DNA of 64,000 bases from Pseudomonas lactis (GTDB lineage: Bacteria > Pseudomonadota > Gammaproteobacteria > Pseudomonadales > Pseudomonadaceae), in the NCBI RefSeq assembly GCF_001439845.1, contig NZ_JYLO01000006.1, forward strand, positions 337,229 through 401,228, read 5' to 3'. The position numbers and the translations under genes were made by a program. Below the pieces are notes generated by a model that saw only the letters and a list, made by a program, of their open reading frames with translations, had not been told where the DNA came from and did no database searches. This document shows, piece by piece, positions 51,947-61,130 of the stretch. The first letter of the stretch is position 1, and every line of letters starts with the position of its first letter.

Positions 51947-52156
51947 ATGACCGTTCATAAGACTACCGATAAAACCCCCGACCCCATCAGCTCTGAAGAC
52001 GCGCAAAAAGGTAATGCCGAGGCCACCAAAGGGCAGACGCTTGAACCAGCCAATCCCAAGACCGAAACCATCGACAAAGTCGTGACGCCGACCTCGATCA
52101 AGGACATTGAACGGCAAACGGATGCAATCAATGAGAAGCTCAACAACGGGCGTTGA
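51947..52156 (+). CDS. Small hydrophilic protein
   Basis: A 69-residue, highly charged protein rich in Lys, Thr, Glu, Asp and Pro, probably disordered, with no cysteine, aromatic core or signal peptide. A strong AGGAGG ribosome binding site lies 9 bases upstream of the ATG. It is divergent from the DUF4142 gene. No family is recognised. Its composition and position suggest a stress-induced, desiccation-type small protein, but that is a guess. Confidence 0.7.
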   Translation: MTVHKTTDKTPDPISSEDAQKGNAEATKGQTLEPANPKTETIDKVVTPTSIKDIERQTDAINEKLNNGR

Positions 52157-52334
52157 ACCTGCTGAGTTGATCGGTGGCGAGGGCGCTTGCTCCCGTGGCG
52201 GCCTGAAAGCTGCCACTGCTGCTTTTTTATAAATAAATATAATAATTAGCTTAGATTAAAATGTGATTTTTATTATTTATGACCATCCCCTAGTCTTGCT
52301 TGGAGTCCCTTTAGGCCATCCAGGAAGATTTGCC

Positions 52335-53129
52335 ATGAGCAGCGTCACGCCGATTTCCAGTGTCTTGAGCAATGTGCGCCAGCGGGTCACACCGCAAGAG
52401 TGGGAGGTGCGGGTCAAGCTGGCCGCAGCCTACCGACTGGCGGCGTTGTACAAGTGGACTGATCATATCTACACGCATTTCTCGGCCCGGGTGCCAGGGC
52501 CCGAGGCGCATTTCCTGATCAATGCTTTTGGGCTGTTGTTCGACGAAATCAGCGCCTCCAACCTGGTCAAAGTGGATCTGGACGGCACTATCGTCGATGA
52601 CCCCACCGGCCTGGGCATCAACTACGCCGGCTATGTGATCCATAGCGCCATCCACGGCGCGCGCCATGACTTGCAAGCGGTGCTACACACCCACACCCGC
52701 GACGGTATAGCGGTGTCGGCCCAGAAGCAGGGGTTGTTGCCGATCTCACAGCACTCTATCGCGTTCTCGGGTCGTGTGGCTTACCACGGCTACGAGGGCG
52801 TGGCCCTGGACCTGGATGAGCGTGAACGGCTGGTGGCGGATCTGGGCGACAAGAGTGTGATGATCCTGCGTAACCACGGCTTGTTGACGGGCGGCGTCAG
52901 CGTCGAGCACGCCTTCCAGCAACTGCAAAGCCTGGAGCGAGCGTGCAACATCCAGATCGCGGCACAGGCGGCGGGGAATGCCGAGTTGATCTTCCCACCG
53001 GCAGAGGTGGTGACAAAGGTTGAACAGCAAGCCAAGGTATTCAGCAATGGCGAAGGACCGGGCGTGGCGCGGCATTGGAATGCGCTGGTGCGCCAGCTTG
53101 AGCGTACCGATACCGACTACAAGAACTGA
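52335..53129 (+). CDS. Class II aldolase/adducin-domain protein
   Basis: A 264-residue protein of the class II aldolase/adducin family. It shows ALYKWTDHIYTHFSARVPG, a metal-binding HTH pair in AVLHTHTRDGIAVSAQ, and the later RNHGLLTGG with its histidine, so the zinc site looks complete. Enzymes of this family cleave or epimerise sugar phosphates; the substrate here is unknown. The ATG at 52335 (MSSVTP) is preferred to 52263, which lies in an AT-rich upstream stretch. It faces an SsuD-like monooxygenase gene. Such pairs occur in sulphur-source utilisation loci, though no transporter is present. Confidence 0.85.
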   Translation: MSSVTPISSVLSNVRQRVTPQEWEVRVKLAAAYRLAALYKWTDHIYTHFSARVPGPEAHFLINAFGLLFDEISASNLVKVDLDGTIVDDPTGLGINYAGYVIHSAIHGARHDLQAVLHTHTRDGIAVSAQKQGLLPISQHSIAFSGRVAYHGYEGVALDLDERERLVADLGDKSVMILRNHGLLTGGVSVEHAFQQLQSLERACNIQIAAQAAGNAELIFPPAEVVTKVEQQAKVFSNGEGPGVARHWNALVRQLERTDTDYKN

Positions 53130-53139
53130 GTCGCTTATG

Positions 53140-53169
53140 GATGGTTCCCACGCTCGCGTGGGAACCATC
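53140..53169. repeat. Perfect 14-bp palindrome between convergent genes
   Basis: The arm GATGGTTCCCACGC pairs perfectly with GCGTGGGAACCATC across a 2-base gap. There is no T-run, but it sits exactly between two convergent stops (53129 and 53184). It is a common intergenic palindrome type in pseudomonads and may act as a terminator for both genes. Confidence 0.8.
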
Positions 53170-53183
53170 GTCGTTCTGTACTA

Positions 53184-54266
53184 TCAAGCCACTTGTTGAG
53201 CCCGTTCCCGTTCGGCGACCAGCTGACGAGTGAGGGGAATCAATATCTTGCCGTAGTCAATCGCATCATTGAGCGGGTCAAACCCACGAATCAGGAACGT
53301 GGTAATCCCCAGGTCGTAATAGTCCAACAGCGCCTCCGCGACTTGTTCCGGCGTGCCCACCAATGCTGTGGAGTTGCCTTGCGCTCCGAGCAACCCGGCA
53401 ATCGCGGTCCACAAGCGTTTATCCAACCGTGAACCTTGCGCCGCCGCCGCCAGCAAGCGTCGCGAGCCTTCATTTGGCGGTTCGCGGCGTACAAACCCCG
53501 CCTTTTCGGCCAATGCCGTGGCTTGCTGCAAGATTTGCTCGGCACGCTGCCACGCCAATTCTTCGGTCGCGGCGAGGATCGGTCGCAACGACAAACTGAA
53601 GCGAATCGTACGCCCATGCCTGGCCGCTTCGGCGCGCACCTGGGTCACCACCTCGCGCACCTGCTCATAGGTTTCGCCCCATAGCGCATAGACATCCGCG
53701 TGCTTGCCGGCCACCGCAATCGCCGCCGCTGAAGAACCGCCGAAATACAGCGGGATATGTGGCTGTTGTGGCGACTTCACCGTGGAGTGGGCGCCTTCCA
53801 CCTGATAATAAGTGCCGGTGAAGTCGAACGGCTGCTCACGGGTCCATTCCTGACGCACGATGCTCAAGTACTCATCGGTGCGCGCGTAGCGTTCGTCCTT
53901 GCCGATATGGCTACCGTCGGCGCGCAGTTCGCGGTCGTCGCCACCGGTGATGATGTGCACGGCGGTACGACCACCGTTGAACACATCCAGGGTGGCGAAC
54001 TGGCGTGCAGCCAAGGTGGGTTGGGCAAAACCTGGGCGATGGGCGATCAGAAACTGCAACTGGGTAGTGACGCTGGCGGCATAGGCCGCGATCAGCGTGC
54101 TGTCCGGGCTGTTGGAATGGAATGCCACCAGTGCGCGGTCGAACCCCGCCGCTTCGTGGGCGCGCGCCACGGTTTCGACGTAATCCGGTTGCAGGGTAGG
54201 GCCGCTGCGCGGGTGGATTTCCGAGGCGTGGTGGCCGCCGATATAGCCAATGAATTCAATGCTCAT
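53184..54266 (-). CDS. SsuD-like flavin-dependent monooxygenase
   Basis: A 360-residue LLM-class (luciferase-like) FMNH2-dependent monooxygenase resembling alkanesulfonate monooxygenase SsuD. Typical blocks are FDRALVAFHSNSPDSTLIAA, LQFLIAHRPGFAQPTLAARQ, FATLDVFNGGRTAVHIITGG, DREL-x-DGSH and YFGGSSAAAIAVAGKHADVY. SsuD-type enzymes release sulphite from organosulphonates. No ssuE, ssuA or ABC transporter genes are adjacent, so reductant and substrate supply must come from elsewhere. The ATG at 54266 is preferred over 54344. It converges on the class II aldolase gene. Confidence 0.88.
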   Translation of the reverse strand: MSIEFIGYIGGHHASEIHPRSGPTLQPDYVETVARAHEAAGFDRALVAFHSNSPDSTLIAAYAASVTTQLQFLIAHRPGFAQPTLAARQFATLDVFNGGRTAVHIITGGDDRELRADGSHIGKDERYARTDEYLSIVRQEWTREQPFDFTGTYYQVEGAHSTVKSPQQPHIPLYFGGSSAAAIAVAGKHADVYALWGETYEQVREVVTQVRAEAARHGRTIRFSLSLRPILAATEELAWQRAEQILQQATALAEKAGFVRREPPNEGSRRLLAAAAQGSRLDKRLWTAIAGLLGAQGNSTALVGTPEQVAEALLDYYDLGITTFLIRGFDPLNDAIDYGKILIPLTRQLVAERERAQQVA

Positions 54267-54572
54267 GGTCAGGTCCTTGTCGAGGTGGGTAAACAAGCCT
54301 CCACCGGGCAAGGGGTCGGTTCGTAGGGGGAAAATAGAGGGCACGGGCGCGGCTGTAAAATGCCGATTGGTTCTAACCTAATTATAAATTTAAAGAATAA
54401 TATTTATTTATTGATATGAGTAAGGCTGTGATTGGCGTCTTTTGCTATCAGGAATGCAGTTTATAGAGTGAAAAAATATAATAACTGTCATTTTCTACAG
54501 TTACTCATCTCAACCAATGAAGAAAAAATAGCCTCTCATTTTTTTGCGCGTCCCTTAAGTGAGGTGCTTGAT
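54267..54572. other. AT-rich divergent intergenic region
   Basis: About 300 bases between the monooxygenase and the NRPS-like gene. From about 54360 to 54560 the sequence is strikingly AT-rich for this genome (runs such as TTATAAATTTAAAGAATAA). It probably holds the promoters of both genes and could bind a silencer such as MvaT. The frame of the NRPS-like gene stays open back to a TTG at 54432. Confidence 0.6.
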
Positions 54573-57569
54573 ATGCAGGCAGATACGGTGCTGGATTTAT
54601 TTGCAGATCGTCTCGCCAAGAACGCAACTGCTCTGGCAGTCGTGACTGAGGCAGAATGTCTGACTTATGCGGAGCTGGATTACAAAAGCTCTAAAGTCGC
54701 GGCCTTTTTGCAGTCCCGCACTATCGGGCGGGGTGACTACGTGCTGGTGCAGGGCGAGCGCTCCATTGAGTTGATCGTTGCATTCCTGGGCGTCATCAAG
54801 CGCGGTGCGGCGTTTGTTCCGATGGACCGCCAACTGCCCTATAACCGTAAAGCCTATATCGCCAGGCAATGCGCGGCCTCAATCATCCTTTCCACTCAAC
54901 GCCATGATGTCGAGCCCTTGCCGGCAACCGAAGTCATAACCGTCAGCGAGCTGCTGAACTCCAGTCAAGTGTTGAGTTATCAGCCTGTTGGTGTCCGAGG
55001 CGATGATGCGATTTATGTGATTTTTACCTCGGGCACTACGGGCGAGCCCAAAGGCGTAGTGATCGAACATCACAGCGTCGCGCAATTGATGATGCAGCAC
55101 AATCGAGATTTGGGTGTGACGTCTTCCAGTCGTTGCAGTTTCATGGCCGCAGTGGGGTTTGATCTTTGCCAACTTGAGATCTGGTCCGCGCTGACGGCAG
55201 GGGCCTGTCTGTATGTTCCGGGTCAGGATGCGCTGCTCAATAGCGATGACTACTTGTCATTCTGTGTCGCGAAACAGATCACCCATGGCTTTGTACCCAC
55301 GTTGAGAATTTATGACGTGCTGAACGCCAGGCAGCCGCAAGGATTAGCCTTGAGCTGTCTTTACACCTGCGGTGAAAAACTCCATCCCGTGGAAGTCGAC
55401 CATCTGCCTTATCGTGTTTTTGACTGCTATGGCCCCACCGAAACCACTATTTACGTCACTCGTAATGAGGTTCAGAGCAAACGCTTACAAAGGCCTGCAT
55501 CGATTGGTTATGCGATAGATCACTGCCGCATTCATATTCTGGATGAACACCTCAACGAGCTCGTAGTTGGCGAGGTGGGGGAACTTTGTATTGCCGGGCC
55601 GGGCCTTGCTCGGGGTTATTTGGGTGCGCCTGAGTTGACTGCGCAGCGCTTTATTTATTCACCCACGCTCAAGTGCCGGTTGTACCGCAGCGCAGACCAG
55701 GCCCGAGTGTTGGCGGATGGACGGATTCAGTTTCTGGGCCGCATGGATGGGCAAACAAAGATTCGTGGCTACCGTATCGAAACCGGTGAAATAGAGACGC
55801 GCCTGCTCAAAGAGCCGAGCATCAACAGCGCGGCGGTGGTGGTGCAAGACACCGGTACACAAGCGCAAAAACGCTTGGTTGCTTTTGTCGTACCGCGCAA
55901 CAGGCAGGTGCATAGCGGGCGATTGGTTGCAGAGCTGCGACGCAGCCTTGCTATGGATTTGCCTGATTATATGGTGCCCGAGTTATTCCATCGCCTTGAC
56001 AGGCTACCTGCCAATGCCAATGGCAAGATAGACAGGCCAGCTCTGTTGACTCTATTGCAGGCGATGCCGACCGTAGCGTTGGATATACAACGCTTTACGC
56101 CGGGCCCACAAGTTACGTTGGCGAGGGCGTGGTTTGAGGTGTTGGGTCACGCTGATTTTGGCCCCCAAGACAACTTTCTGAAGGTCGGTGGGCACTCCCT
56201 GGGCGTGGCAGGATTGGCGGAGAAATTGTCAGTACAGTTCAATATTCACGTGGCGGTGCGCGACATATATGAACATCTGGTATTTGAGGATCTAGCGGCC
56301 ACATTACACCGACGCACTCAGTCTTTACATGGAGAAAAAGGGGCCGAGCGTGTGCACGCTTTCGAAGCCGATGGGGCGCTCCCGCTGGACATGTGTTTCG
56401 CGCCAGGCTTCGAGTCGATGCAATTGAAGAGTCCCGAGCATACCTTACTGACTGGCGCGACCGGGTTTGTCGGTATTCATCTCTTGCACCAACTATTGAC
56501 CACCTCAATCGCCCATATTCATTGCCCGATGCGTTGTGACAATACGCCGGCTGGGCTGGTGAGGCTGCAGCAAGTCAGCGAGCGTTACCAAGTGCCCATC
56601 AGCGAAAGCGATTGGAAGCGCATTCACGTGTACGTGAGTGACTTGGCGGCTGAGCAATTAGGTTTAGGGAAAGAAGTGTTCACCCATTTGGCGCGCTGCG
56701 TGGATGTGGTCTATCACTCGGCAAGCGCAGTGAATTTCATCATGCCTTACAGCTATATGAGGCGAGATAACGTAGAGGGTCTCAAGCAAATTCTCCATTT
56801 TTGCGGTGCGCAAAAGACAAAGGCATTGATGCTGATGTCGACCATCTCAATCTATAGCTGGGGCCATCGTTTCACCCATAAGAGCCATGTGTACGAACAG
56901 GATGATATCGACGAAAACGTACCGGCTATTCGCGATGACCTGGGTTATGTACAGAGTAAGTGGGTGATGGAAAAACTCGCAGATCTGGCCGCGTCCCGAG
57001 GTCTGCCGTTAATGACCTTTCGGTTGGGTTATGCCACCTGTCATAGCGTGACTGGCGAGTGTGCTCACTACCAATGGTGGGGGCGCTTTATCCGCACCTG
57101 CCTGGCGTATGGCGCGGTACCCGATCTGGAGCGTATGCGGGAAGGCTTGACCACTGTGGATTTCATGGTTGAGGCGGTGGCCCATATTTCCCGCGACCCC
57201 CAAGCGCTGGGGTTGAAGTTTAACCTGTGCCAACCAGAATCCACCAATCTGGACCTCAAAGCATTTTGTGAGCGGGTGGGCGAGCATTATGGCCGAACGC
57301 TTTCGGTTGTCCTGTATAAAAATTGGCTCGCATTGTGGGAACACAACCCCGAAGCATTACTTTACCCATTGCTTGGAATGTTCAAAGACCCGATGCACGC
57401 AGATCAGTCCATCCTTGAGCTTTACCAAGAAAATTATTCCTGGGATCGCAGCAACACCGTGCGGTTTCTTGAGGGTAGTAGTATTCGCGAGGCCCAATTC
57501 TCTGGCGAAGTATTGGCGCGTTATCTCGACAAGTTAGATCCAAACAGCTCACGTCAAGGCGATAGTTGA
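54573..57569 (+). CDS. NRPS-like enzyme: adenylation, carrier and reductase domains (A-T-R)
   Basis: A 998-residue single-module enzyme. The adenylation domain (about 5-500) has IFTSGTTGEPKG, YGPTETTIYV, a variant YRSADQARV in place of YRTGD, GRMDGQTKIRGYRIETGEIE and ANGKIDR. A carrier domain with the phosphopantetheine serine in DNFLKVGGHSLG lies near 555-570. The C-terminal thioester reductase has the NADPH motif LLTGATGFVGIHLL and the YVQSK catalytic pair. No condensation domain exists, so it should activate one carboxylic or amino acid and reduce it to an aldehyde or alcohol. Start 54573 has GAGG upstream; 54468 (GTG) is possible. No other biosynthetic gene is adjacent. Confidence 0.85.
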   Translation: MQADTVLDLFADRLAKNATALAVVTEAECLTYAELDYKSSKVAAFLQSRTIGRGDYVLVQGERSIELIVAFLGVIKRGAAFVPMDRQLPYNRKAYIARQCAASIILSTQRHDVEPLPATEVITVSELLNSSQVLSYQPVGVRGDDAIYVIFTSGTTGEPKGVVIEHHSVAQLMMQHNRDLGVTSSSRCSFMAAVGFDLCQLEIWSALTAGACLYVPGQDALLNSDDYLSFCVAKQITHGFVPTLRIYDVLNARQPQGLALSCLYTCGEKLHPVEVDHLPYRVFDCYGPTETTIYVTRNEVQSKRLQRPASIGYAIDHCRIHILDEHLNELVVGEVGELCIAGPGLARGYLGAPELTAQRFIYSPTLKCRLYRSADQARVLADGRIQFLGRMDGQTKIRGYRIETGEIETRLLKEPSINSAAVVVQDTGTQAQKRLVAFVVPRNRQVHSGRLVAELRRSLAMDLPDYMVPELFHRLDRLPANANGKIDRPALLTLLQAMPTVALDIQRFTPGPQVTLARAWFEVLGHADFGPQDNFLKVGGHSLGVAGLAEKLSVQFNIHVAVRDIYEHLVFEDLAATLHRRTQSLHGEKGAERVHAFEADGALPLDMCFAPGFESMQLKSPEHTLLTGATGFVGIHLLHQLLTTSIAHIHCPMRCDNTPAGLVRLQQVSERYQVPISESDWKRIHVYVSDLAAEQLGLGKEVFTHLARCVDVVYHSASAVNFIMPYSYMRRDNVEGLKQILHFCGAQKTKALMLMSTISIYSWGHRFTHKSHVYEQDDIDENVPAIRDDLGYVQSKWVMEKLADLAASRGLPLMTFRLGYATCHSVTGECAHYQWWGRFIRTCLAYGAVPDLERMREGLTTVDFMVEAVAHISRDPQALGLKFNLCQPESTNLDLKAFCERVGEHYGRTLSVVLYKNWLALWEHNPEALLYPLLGMFKDPMHADQSILELYQENYSWDRSNTVRFLEGSSIREAQFSGEVLARYLDKLDPNSSRQGDS

Positions 57570-58394
57570 CGCGTTGCTGTGCGGCCCGACGGTACTGGCA
57601 CGGTCCGCCAGGTAACGCGCTGGCGGTTGGCCCATGGCCTTGCGGAACATGGTGATAAACCCGCTGGCATTTTCATAACCCAGGTCCAGCGCCACGCTCT
57701 GCACACTTTCGCCGTTGGCCAGGCGCTGCAGTGAAAGGATTACATGCAACTGCCGGCGCCAGCGACCGAAGCTCAGGCCGATCTCTTCCAGCAACAGGCG
57801 GGTCATGCTGCGTTCGCTCATGCCGATGCGCACGGCCCATTCGCCCAAGGTGGATTTGTCGCCGGGGTTGGCCAATAGGCTGTTGGCCAGCCGATGCAAG
57901 CGCGGGTCTTGGGGCATCGGCAGATGCAGGGCTTCGATGGGGGCCTGGGCCAACTCATCGAGTAATGTCGCCACCAGCCGGCCCTGGGCGCCGTCTTCGT
58001 CGTAGAGCTGCGGGAAACTCACCGCCTTGCCGATCAACTCATGCAGCAATGGCGACACCGACAGTGTGCAGCATTGCCAGGGCAGGGCGCGGGCGGCGTC
58101 CGGGTTGATCAACAGGCAATACACGTCCGCTTCGCCAGCGCCACGGGCCGCGTGGGTCACCCCGCCGGGAATCCACAACGCGCATTGCGGCGGCACGATC
58201 CAGATACCCGCCTCGATCACACAATGCACCACGCCGCGCAAGGTGTAGATCAACTGCCCGTGTTGATGGTGGTGAGGGGTATGTTCCCAGCGCTCGGAGG
58301 TACTCGAGGCGCCCACGGCCACTATCGAGCGAGGGATGGCGGCGGCGTCGCGAACCCGGCAGGGGTCGTACAGGTCGAGGCGGTGATGAACCAT
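57549..58394 (-). CDS. AraC-family regulator with cupin sensor
   Basis: A 281-residue transcription factor. The N-terminal cupin-like domain (RWEHTPHHHQHGQLIYTL, WIVPPQCALWIPGGVTHAAR) is of the AraC-binding type that senses a small molecule. The C-terminal pair of helix-turn-helix motifs includes LGEWAVRIGMSERSMTRLL and VALDLGYENASGFITMFRKA with the usual PPARYL end. Its 3' end overlaps that of the convergent NRPS-like gene by 21 bases. The ATG at 58394 is preferred to 58445. It may control the adjacent enzyme or itself; no target is visible. Confidence 0.88.
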   Translation of the reverse strand: MVHHRLDLYDPCRVRDAAAIPRSIVAVGASSTSERWEHTPHHHQHGQLIYTLRGVVHCVIEAGIWIVPPQCALWIPGGVTHAARGAGEADVYCLLINPDAARALPWQCCTLSVSPLLHELIGKAVSFPQLYDEDGAQGRLVATLLDELAQAPIEALHLPMPQDPRLHRLANSLLANPGDKSTLGEWAVRIGMSERSMTRLLLEEIGLSFGRWRRQLHVILSLQRLANGESVQSVALDLGYENASGFITMFRKAMGQPPARYLADRASTVGPHSNASTIALT

Positions 58395-58503
58395 GGTGGG
58401 AACTGCCTTGGCTGGATTGCGAAACATTCTGGCTATTCTGTGCAATGCTGTCCAGCGACCTGTGCTCTATGATGAGAACCAATCTCATCCAAGGAGCTTA
58501 GCC

Positions 58504-58914
58504 ATGCGACTCGACAGTTCGACTTTCCCCGTGGTGAAAATCTTTTTCGACGCGCCTAACGACGGCGGGCCGGAAGATGCCTTACTGACCTTCGAACATT
58601 TGTTGGCCCGTGAGCAGCCCTTCTTGCTGCTGCACGAAAAAACCGTGGATGAAAACAATCACGAACACGCCCACGAAGAGCGCAAGCGCGCCTCTATCTG
58701 GATGAAGAAAAACAAAGCAGCCTTGCGCGCCTACGTCAAAGGCATGATCCAGGTGGAGCCCAGCGCCGCCAAGCGCCTGGCTCTCAAGCCCTTCGCCGTG
58801 ACGTTCGGCAAGGCCTGGGGCTACCCGCTGCTGGTGGTGGAATCCAAGGACCGCGCCTGGGCGCTGGCCCAGGACGTGCTGGACACAGAAGTGTCGGATG
58901 TGGCGCATTTCTAA
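58504..58914 (+). CDS. Hypothetical protein
   Basis: A 136-residue soluble protein with no signal peptide. It has a His/Glu-rich stretch (ENNHEHAHEERKRASIW, about residues 50-66) and a basic helical middle. The fold could be a small alpha/beta domain; I do not recognise a family. AAGGAG lies 8 bases before the ATG at 58504, which was chosen over 58393. It is divergent from the AraC gene with 109 bases between the starts. Confidence 0.7.
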   Translation: MRLDSSTFPVVKIFFDAPNDGGPEDALLTFEHLLAREQPFLLLHEKTVDENNHEHAHEERKRASIWMKKNKAALRAYVKGMIQVEPSAAKRLALKPFAVTFGKAWGYPLLVVESKDRAWALAQDVLDTEVSDVAHF

Positions 58915-58987
58915 GCCTGGCCAAAGCTCGACAGCGTCCACAATTGAACTACCTTGATTGACGAGCCTTCCCACTCGGTAATCAAGC

Positions 58988-59332
58988 ATGCGCACTTTAT
59001 GGACGCGGTATCTGGCGTTGCTGGAAAACGACCTGAGCACGCAGATTTTTGACAACGTCAAGAACCTGTTGGTCTGCGCGCTGTTGTTTGCGGCGGGGAC
59101 CAACGCGCTGGTGGGGCCGCACGATTTGTTGATCGGTCTGTTTGCTTCCAGCGTCGCGGGGTGGGGCTTGATTGTGCTGTCGACGCTGCTGATGTTGTTG
59201 AACGTCAGCGACGGCATTCGCCGGCTGGCCAAGTTGCGTTATCACTTGGCGTTGCAACTGTTATTGATCCTGATCTACGTGGTGGTTGCCGAGCGGGTGG
59301 TAGAGATTGTGTGGGTGTTGCGCGCCCACTGA
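58988..59332 (+). CDS. Small integral membrane protein
   Basis: A 114-residue protein with three predicted transmembrane helices ([54 protein letters not shown]). Short loops leave no obvious active site. No family is recognised. It lies 55 bases before the glutaminase gene in the same orientation and may share its transcript. The ATG at 58988 lacks a strong ribosome binding site. Confidence 0.65.
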   Translation: MRTLWTRYLALLENDLSTQIFDNVKNLLVCALLFAAGTNALVGPHDLLIGLFASSVAGWGLIVLSTLLMLLNVSDGIRRLAKLRYHLALQLLLILIYVVVAERVVEIVWVLRAH

Positions 59333-59387
59333 AGTATCCTCCGCGCCTCGTTTACCACTGATTCAAACAAACATGACAGGACAAGCT

Positions 59388-60296
59388 ATGCAGGCGCTGC
59401 TCGAGTCGATCCTCGACGAAGTGCGCCCCTTGATCGGCCTCGGCAAAGTTGCCGATTACATTCCCGCGCTGGCCGACGTGCCCGCCCACCAACTCGGCAT
59501 CGCGGTCTACGGCAACGACGGCGCGGCTTACTGCGCCGGTGATGCCGATACGCTGTTTTCGGTGCAGAGCATTTCCAAGGTCTTCAGCCTGGTGCAGGCC
59601 ATCGACCATGGTGGCGAAACCATCTGGGAACGCCTGGGCCACGAGCCCTCGGGGCAGCCGTTCAACTCCATGGTGCAGCTGGAATTCGAACGTGGCCGCC
59701 CGCGCAACCCCTTTATCAACGCTGGCGCGCTGGTGATCTGCGACATCAACCAGTCACGCTTCGCCGTGCCGATTCTGTCGATGCGCGACTTTGTACGGCG
59801 GCTGTCGGGCAACCCGCAAATCCTGGTCAATAGTGTTGTGGCCGAGTCGGAAGCCCAGCATGGTGCGCGCAATGCGGCCATGGCCTACTTGATGAAGTCG
59901 TTCGGCAACTTTCATAACGATGTGGACGCGGTGCTGCACAGCTACTTCAACTATTGCGCCTTGCAGATGAGCTGCCTGGACCTGGCCCGAGCGTTCAGCT
60001 TTCTGGCCAACGAAGGCGTGAGTGCCCACAGTGGCGAGCAGGTGCTGACGGCGCGCCAGACCAAGCAAGTGAACTCGATCATGGCCACCAGCGGGCTGTA
60101 TGACGAGGCTGGCAATTTTGCCTACCGCGTGGGCCTGCCGGGCAAGAGCGGGGTCGGCGGCGGGATCGTCGCGGTAGTGCCGGGGCAGTTTACGGTGTGC
60201 GTGTGGTCGCCGGAGTTGAACGCGGCGGGCAACTCGCTGGCGGGGATGAAGGCGTTGGAGTTGTTGAGTGAGCGGATTGGGTGGTCGGTGTTTTGA
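59388..60296 (+). CDS. glsB: Glutaminase
   Basis: A 302-residue serine-dependent beta-lactamase-fold glutaminase that turns glutamine into glutamate and ammonia. The catalytic S-x-x-K motif is in [13 protein letters not shown] (about residues 62-74), with the conserved [13 protein letters not shown] and the late [15 protein letters not shown]. Length and sequence are typical of pseudomonads. The ATG at 59388 gives the family start ([17 protein letters not shown]); 59307 is rejected. Its last 48 coding bases are duplicated 880 bases downstream (61131-61180), in a repeat-rich region. Confidence 0.93.
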   Translation: MQALLESILDEVRPLIGLGKVADYIPALADVPAHQLGIAVYGNDGAAYCAGDADTLFSVQSISKVFSLVQAIDHGGETIWERLGHEPSGQPFNSMVQLEFERGRPRNPFINAGALVICDINQSRFAVPILSMRDFVRRLSGNPQILVNSVVAESEAQHGARNAAMAYLMKSFGNFHNDVDAVLHSYFNYCALQMSCLDLARAFSFLANEGVSAHSGEQVLTARQTKQVNSIMATSGLYDEAGNFAYRVGLPGKSGVGGGIVAVVPGQFTVCVWSPELNAAGNSLAGMKALELLSERIGWSVF

Positions 60297-60308
60297 ACTC
60301 GGTCCCCC

Positions 60309-60397
60309 TGTGGGAGCTGGCTTGCCTGCGATAGCGGTTTTTCAGTACCGGATGTGCTGGCTGACACAGCGTCATCGCAGGCAAGCCAGCTCCCACA
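60309..60397. repeat. REPIN, TGTGGGAGCTGGC type
   Basis: Two 24-base arms (60309-60332 and 60374-60397) are perfect inverted repeats of the REP family starting TGTGGGAGCTGGC, separated by 41 bases. It lies just downstream of the glutaminase gene and may protect its mRNA 3' end. Confidence 0.88.
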
Positions 60398-60446
60398 ATT
60401 TGATCTTTATTGTTCTTTGAACTGTAGGAGCGGCACGATCATCAGG

Positions 60447-60680
60447 TCAAGTGGCTGGGTGGGAGTCATCCAGTGCCTTGTCCACGAGCAACTGCACACC
60501 TTCGAGCATGCGGCAGATGCCCAGCGCTACGTTGCGTTGGGTACCGTCGATTTCAAAGGCGAGGTGGGTGGCGATGTCGGTGATGGAGGATAGATCCTGG
60601 GACGCGTTGATCAGCAGGGTTTCGGTGTCCAGGCCGGGGCGCACGATGAAGATTTGTTCTGGGGGGCTATCTTTAATCAT
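60447..60680 (-). CDS. DUF6124-type small protein, copy 1
   Basis: A 77-residue acidic helical protein resembling the C-terminal half of DUF6124/DUF3077-type proteins, multi-copy in the P. fluorescens group with no known function. Landmarks are RPGLDTETLLINASQDL and DIATHLAFEIDGTQRNVALG. GGAGTTTCACC forms its ribosome binding site, which can be hidden in a hairpin. It is about 90% identical to copy 2 at 63394 outside the N-terminal linker (SPPEQIFI here, TPNPPDTLFT there). The gene is preceded by a structured leader (60681-60810). Confidence 0.75.
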   Translation of the reverse strand: MIKDSPPEQIFIVRPGLDTETLLINASQDLSSITDIATHLAFEIDGTQRNVALGICRMLEGVQLLVDKALDDSHPAT

Positions 60681-60810
60681 GGTGAAACTCCAAGGGATAT
60701 GGAGCTGCCACGGTTCGCGGTCAAACGAATTAGGGTGGCAGCTATACGCGGGTTGACCGACCGGTCCCAAGGAGCCCGGCATACCCGGAGGTATCCCGCG
60801 TACAGCTGCC
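60681..60810 (-). promoter_or_regulatory. Structured leader RNA of DUF6124 copy 1
   Basis: Read on the - strand, this leader can form a 16-bp outer stem (60795-60810 with 60737-60752, one mismatch) enclosing a hairpin at 60781-60794 (ATACC stem) capped by UCCG on a C-G pair, plus a second hairpin near 60753-60770. Next to the start codon, CTCCA and TGGAG (60700-60704 with 60688-60692) can pair and hide the ribosome binding site. The same layout with base changes occurs ahead of copy 2. Confidence 0.6.
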
Positions 60811-60873
60811 GCGACACGATACAGCAGGCGTAAAGAAAACGCCTGATTCGATGTGGCACAGATGCAGTTGGGA

Positions 60874-60996
60874 GTCGGACGGTCAAATCCGGCCGCTGAA
60901 TTGGCAGCGACGGTCCAGAGGTTAGTCAGCGAAGTTCCGAGCGACAACCTGAAACAGCTGTGGGAAACGTCCGAGACCATACCCCACTGTAGGAGC
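60874..60996. repeat. Shared element U, copy 1
   Basis: This 120-base stretch (GTCGGACGGTCAAATCC through GAGACC and into the REPIN arm) matches 63152-63274 with about five differences, and its first 40 bases match 63833-63872. It includes a CGCTG-CAGCG hairpin. A short + strand frame (LAATVQRLVSEVPSDNLK) is open in both long copies, but no start or family supports a gene. Confidence 0.75.
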
Positions 60997-61088
60997 GAGC
61001 TTGCTCGCGAAAAAATTCCAGGCCCTGCGGTCATCCAGGTTGCCCGTGTCATCGTTGACGATCTTCGCGAGCAAGCTGGCTCCCACAG
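60987..61088. repeat. REPIN, CTGTAGGAGCGAGC type
   Basis: Inverted REP arms at 60987-61011 and 61064-61088 with two mismatches, separated by about 52 bases. It has the same layout as the REPINs at 28606 and 63264, and follows directly on element U copy 1. Confidence 0.85.
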
Positions 61089-61130
61089 CGGGTTGGCGGC
61101 GTGCTTTGTGGAAGCGCGGCACGATCATCA

